From Acidobacteriota bacterium (GTDB taxonomy: Bacteria; Acidobacteriota; Vicinamibacteria; Vicinamibacterales; CAVVIG01), in assembly GCA_003222555.1 (NCBI GenBank), contig QHWL01000353.1:1-7813 (forward strand): DNA of 7,813 nt, in the 5' to 3' direction. The notes beneath the pieces are model-generated. The model did no database searches. It had not been told where the DNA came from and worked only from the letters and a program-made list of their open reading frames with translations. Shown here piece by piece: positions 5,692 to 7,813 of the stretch (within the stretch, counting starts at the first letter, position 1; every line of letters starts with the position of its first letter). A program made the position numbers and the translations under genes.

Positions 5692-6435
5692 TGTCTCGCG
5701 CCGGTCCAGGTGGGGGACAGCGCCGCCGTCGGTTCGGAAGCTGACACGGTAGCGGCTGACGTCGGCGGTCCCGGCAACAGTCACGCCGAAGGGCGACTCG
5801 GCGCCGGGCGCGAGGGCCGACGCGTCGATTGCCGCTCGTCCGCTAGCGATGAACCCGCCATCGCGATTGAACAGGAAAACGACTGCCGTGAGGCCGCTCA
5901 CTTCGCCGGCCGACGGCGGATTCCGGACGATGCCGCGAATGGTGAATCGATCGGCATCCCGCTCGTGTCCGAGCGCAACGAGCTCGAGCGGGAAAGATTC
6001 GATCGGCGCCGCCTGTGTGGCCCAGGCGTTTGCGCGCAGGGTCTGGTTCGAGCCGGGCGCCACGGGCGCGTGCGCCGGCGCGGGATTGGCGGCGGCGCGC
6101 GAGCCGCTGCTCAACACGACGGCAAGCGCCGCACCGGTGCCCACCACAAAGAGGCCGAGCGCGACCACGGCGGCGAACCGCGAGCCCTGAGACATCCCGG
6201 TTTCAGCCCTCGCAAAGATATCGCTGTGGCCGCTCGAGATCGGTCGCGGTTGCAGTTCCAGCTCGTCATCGAATCGTCGCGGGGCCCCAGGCTGGCCGTG
6301 AATCTCCATGGCCAGCGCGGCGACCCGCGCTGCCGATCGGCGGCGCTCCTCGCGCGCCAGTCGCCACACGGCCACGCCCATGATCGCGGAGAGGGTCAAC
6401 GAGAAGACTGTGACGACGATAAGGGCAATGTTCAT
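5671..6435 (-). CDS. Two-pass membrane protein with FxLyD-like periplasmic domain
   Basis: The protein has 254 residues. Membrane helix one (about 4-24) is followed by an Arg-rich cytoplasmic stretch (25-85, including REERRRSAAR), a second membrane helix (about 86-108), and an Ala/Pro-rich linker to about 140. A beta-rich domain at about 147-236 runs from LELVALGHERDADRFTIRG, through a strand VVFLFNRDGGFI, to SRYRVSFRTDGG. This layout resembles the FxLyD immunoglobulin-like domain. By the positive-inside rule, both ends face the periplasm. The function is unknown; it is probably a structural or partner protein for the TonB protein encoded 26 bp upstream. The ATG at 6435 has only a weak AGAAAG upstream. 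The final six residues and stop are formed by the heptamer array, so the C-terminus depends on repeat sequence. Confidence 0.85.
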   Translation of the reverse strand: MNIALIVVTVFSLTLSAIMGVAVWRLAREERRRSAARVAALAMEIHGQPGAPRRFDDELELQPRPISSGHSDIFARAETGMSQGSRFAAVVALGLFVVGTGAALAVVLSSGSRAAANPAPAHAPVAPGSNQTLRANAWATQAAPIESFPLELVALGHERDADRFTIRGIVRNPPSAGEVSGLTAVVFLFNRDGGFIASGRAAIDASALAPGAESPFGVTVAGTADVSRYRVSFRTDGGAVPHLDRRETKLEVRR

Positions 6436-6461
6436 GGCCGACTTTCTGCGTAGTCAGTGGT

Positions 6462-7517
6462 CTAACGCAATCTGAATTCCACCGCAACTTCGACGAGGAC
6501 GTCAACCGGCGCGCCGTGGCGATGGGCGGGCGAGAAACGCCATTGGCGGACCGCCTGCAGCGCACGCTCGTCGAGGCCCGCTCCCAGCCCCCGCAGCACT
6601 TTGATTTCGCCCACCGATCCATCTCGCCGCACGACAATTTCCAGGACGACCTCGCCGACGAGATTGCGCTGCCGGGCTTCTTCGGTGTAATCCGCTTTCA
6701 CTTCGCGCAGAAGCCTCGGCGGCTCGATTCCGCTGCCGGGACGGAACGGACCGCCGCCCGTCCCGCCTCCAGATCCTGGTCCGATGCCGGAACCGTCGCC
6801 TTCGCCGACACCGGTTCCCGCGCCCGTGCCCGCGCCGCCACCCGCGCCCAATCCGTGGCTGTCGTTCTGCGCCGCTGTCTGTTCGAGCACACCGGCCCGG
6901 CTGCGCATATCGGCCGGCGCGGAAACGATCGGCACGAGCAGGGGCGGGAGCCGCTCGGCGTCGAGCGGCGCCGGTTTCGGTTCGGGAGGCGCCGGCGTCG
7001 GCACGGTCGGCTTGGGCGGCTCACGTAACGGCAGCGGGCTGTTGATTGCGCGACGTCCTTCGCGAAGCACCTTCGGAGGCGGTGCCGGCTGCCGGAGTCC
7101 GCCGCCGCCGCCACCGCCGCCGGGTCCCGGCGTGGCAATGAAGATGAGTCGAGTTGGCTCCCGATGATCCAGCGTCGCTGCGGTCGGCGTGAGGCCGAGC
7201 GTGGCGAAGAAGACGGCTGCCGCCACCATACCCGCATGGAGCGTGCTCGACACCGCCAACGGCACACCCTTCGATGGCGTCCGCCTCGAGCGCGAAGAGA
7301 AGACCGAAAACAGAGCCGGTGCGGGTGCGGCCGCGACAATGTTCGTGTCTTTCGGATCGTTCATATGTACGGCAAGGGCGCCAATCCGAACGGCATCCGC
7401 GTGCGGCACTGGGCGGTCGACGCCGCCAAGCACGGCGAGCACCTGCTCTTCGGACACTCCGGCCGCTTGCGCGATCTCGCGCGGCGAATACACCTCGATC
7501 GACTGGTTGGAACTCAT
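6462..7517 (-). CDS. TonB-family protein with N-terminal HTH-like segment
   Basis: The protein has 351 residues. Residues 8-50 (YSPREIAQAAGVSEEQVLAVL and the following helix) read as a short helix-turn-helix, unusual for TonB, whose cytoplasmic end is normally a few residues. One membrane helix follows (about 86-111). A periplasmic linker has two Gly-rich runs (about 129-141 and 222-264) and a Pro-rich stretch (143-200). The C-terminal TonB domain (about 268-350) contains the YTEEARQRNLVGEVVLEI core and the QWRFSPA motif. TonB normally couples the proton gradient, through ExbB/ExbD, to outer-membrane receptors that import iron complexes and similar ligands; none of those genes is in the window. 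The ATG at 7517 has no clear ribosome binding site. The gene heads a five-gene minus-strand series. Confidence 0.92.
   Translation of the reverse strand: MSSNQSIEVYSPREIAQAAGVSEEQVLAVLGGVDRPVPHADAVRIGALAVHMNDPKDTNIVAAAPAPALFSVFSSRSRRTPSKGVPLAVSSTLHAGMVAAAVFFATLGLTPTAATLDHREPTRLIFIATPGPGGGGGGGGLRQPAPPPKVLREGRRAINSPLPLREPPKPTVPTPAPPEPKPAPLDAERLPPLLVPIVSAPADMRSRAGVLEQTAAQNDSHGLGAGGGAGTGAGTGVGEGDGSGIGPGSGGGTGGGPFRPGSGIEPPRLLREVKADYTEEARQRNLVGEVVLEIVVRRDGSVGEIKVLRGLGAGLDERALQAVRQWRFSPAHRHGAPVDVLVEVAVEFRLR
6467..6481 (-). promoter_or_regulatory. Weak sigma-54-like site before the FxLyD gene
   Basis: On the minus strand, TGGAA and TTGC have the GG and GC exactly ten bases apart, as in sigma-54 promoters, but the -24 half departs from TGGCA. 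The start point would fall near 6455, 20 bases before the ATG at 6435. The bases after TTGC (TTAGACCAC) repeat those after the better site at 2538-2552. The site lies inside the end of the TonB coding region, so its function is doubtful. Confidence 0.18.
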
Positions 7518-7618
7518 GGTGAATGGCTGAGTGGGCCAGCCCTCAACCTTCGACTGCCCAGGGACGCGTCCAGCGCCGTCGACGCGCAGTATCTGGGGAG
7601 ATTAAAGCCGGCACTAAC

Positions 7619-7655
7619 CCACCCTCTGGCGTGGCAAAAGGCTTGCCGCGGGTGG
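7619..7655. repeat. Nested inverted repeat, hairpin or operator
   Basis: An outer arm CCACCC (7619-7624) pairs with GGGTGG (7650-7655), and an inner arm GGCAA (7633-7637) pairs with TTGCC (7643-7647) around AAGGC. The inner part also has sigma-54-like -24/-12 spacing on both strands: TGGCA then TTGC on plus, and CGGCA then TTGC on minus. The minus reading would start transcription near 7622, about 105 bases before the TonB ATG. It may be a regulator-binding palindrome, an RNA hairpin or a promoter; the sequence alone does not decide. Confidence 0.45.
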
Positions 7656-7783
7656 CAGCAGGGCAGGGGCCGGCGCCGGAAGCTTTTTCGGGCGATTCGC
7701 TGGAGACCTTCTCGATCGGTCTCGCCGGAGCCGAACCCGAGTGTGCTCCTGCCATGACATCTGTCCCCTGACGCAGACCGCGT

Positions 7784-7809
7784 GGGAAGGGCAGGTGGGG
7801 CAAGTGGGG
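7784..7809 (+). repeat. G-run repeat with G-quadruplex pattern
   Basis: Four runs of three or four G residues are separated by loops of 2, 5 and 5 bases: GGG-AA-GGG-CAGGT-GGGG-CAAGT-GGGG. The last part is a nine-base unit (CARGTGGGG) present twice, with the start of a third copy cut by the window end. The pattern satisfies the usual intramolecular G-quadruplex rule. Confidence 0.55.
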
Positions 7810-7813
7810 CAGG

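Larger units (their letters stand above)
7518..7813. other. Upstream region of the TonB gene; no gene seen
   Basis: These 296 bases hold no convincing coding frame; the available frames read as Arg/Pro/Ala-rich low-quality peptides. They should contain the promoter of the TonB-led gene series, but I see no clear -35/-10 pair on the minus strand. A nested hairpin lies at 7619-7655, a six-base inverted repeat GAGACC/GGTCTC at 7703-7723, a ten-base palindrome CCGGCGCCGG at 7670-7679, and a G-run repeat at the right edge. No known riboswitch core was recognised. Confidence 0.5.

Noticed and set aside
5710..6453. Plus-strand frame of 247 codons opposite the FxLyD gene
   Set aside because: Arg/Gly-rich low-quality peptide; the minus strand has two membrane helices and a beta domain.
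7164..7757. Plus-strand frame of 197 codons across the TonB start and its upstream region
   Set aside because: Arg/Gly-rich, without motif, and most of it is antisense to the HTH-TonB start region.
7755..7770. TGACATCTGTCCCCTG, reminiscent of REP-type element ends
   Set aside because: A single short match with no mirrored partner or hairpin in the window.
7543..7803. Minus-strand frame of 86 codons upstream of the TonB gene
   Set aside because: Starts in the G-run repeat with TTG, is Pro/Ala-rich and shows no family feature. It more likely is untranslated leader.
7518..7813. Riboswitch before the TonB operon (cobalamin, glycine and c-di-GMP considered)
   Set aside because: None of the conserved core motifs of these classes could be found; only generic stems are present.

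Overview
The window looks like a chromosomal segment of a GC-rich Acidobacteriota bacterium, probably of the Vicinamibacteria type. The evidence is the von Willebrand factor A (VWA) protein of the acidobacterial VWFA-related family, the Gly/Pro-rich TonB protein with an extra N-terminal helix-turn-helix-like segment, and the high third-position GC. No rRNA, tRNA, CRISPR array, integrase or transposase is visible. The taxonomic call is inference from gene families.

Positions 1-576 contain no confident gene. They hold short conflicting reading frames, a clean rho-independent hairpin (378-408), and two small minus-strand ORFs (213-374 and 414-593) that may be gene remnants. The first solid gene is a plus-strand alpha/beta hydrolase (577-1227). 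It meets a second, unrelated-looking alpha/beta hydrolase tail to tail on the minus strand (1187-1906), and their coding ends overlap by 41 bp.

Everything from 1187 to 7517 is on the minus strand. In transcription order, right to left: an HTH-TonB fusion (7517-6462); a two-pass membrane protein with an FxLyD-like periplasmic domain (6435-5671); a secreted VWA protein (5624-4554); a ZIP metal transporter (4545-3793); and a ferritin-like/VIT1 fusion of the MbfA type (3788-2634). Gaps between these five are 26, 46, 8 and 4 bp, so they are probably one transcription unit. It joins outer-membrane energisation with metal uptake and iron export or detoxification. A 198-bp gap with a good sigma-54-type promoter match then leads to a secreted double-BON protein (2435-1893), which overlaps the start of the second hydrolase by 14 bp.

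The most distinctive non-coding element is a run of nine heptamers (5629-5691). It supplies the last codons and stop of the FxLyD protein and fills the whole leader of the VWA gene. Other points worth checking are the HTH-TonB architecture, the sigma-54-like site, the hairpin upstream of the TonB gene, and a G-quadruplex-like repeat at the right edge. I did not find an obviously new defence or mobile system.
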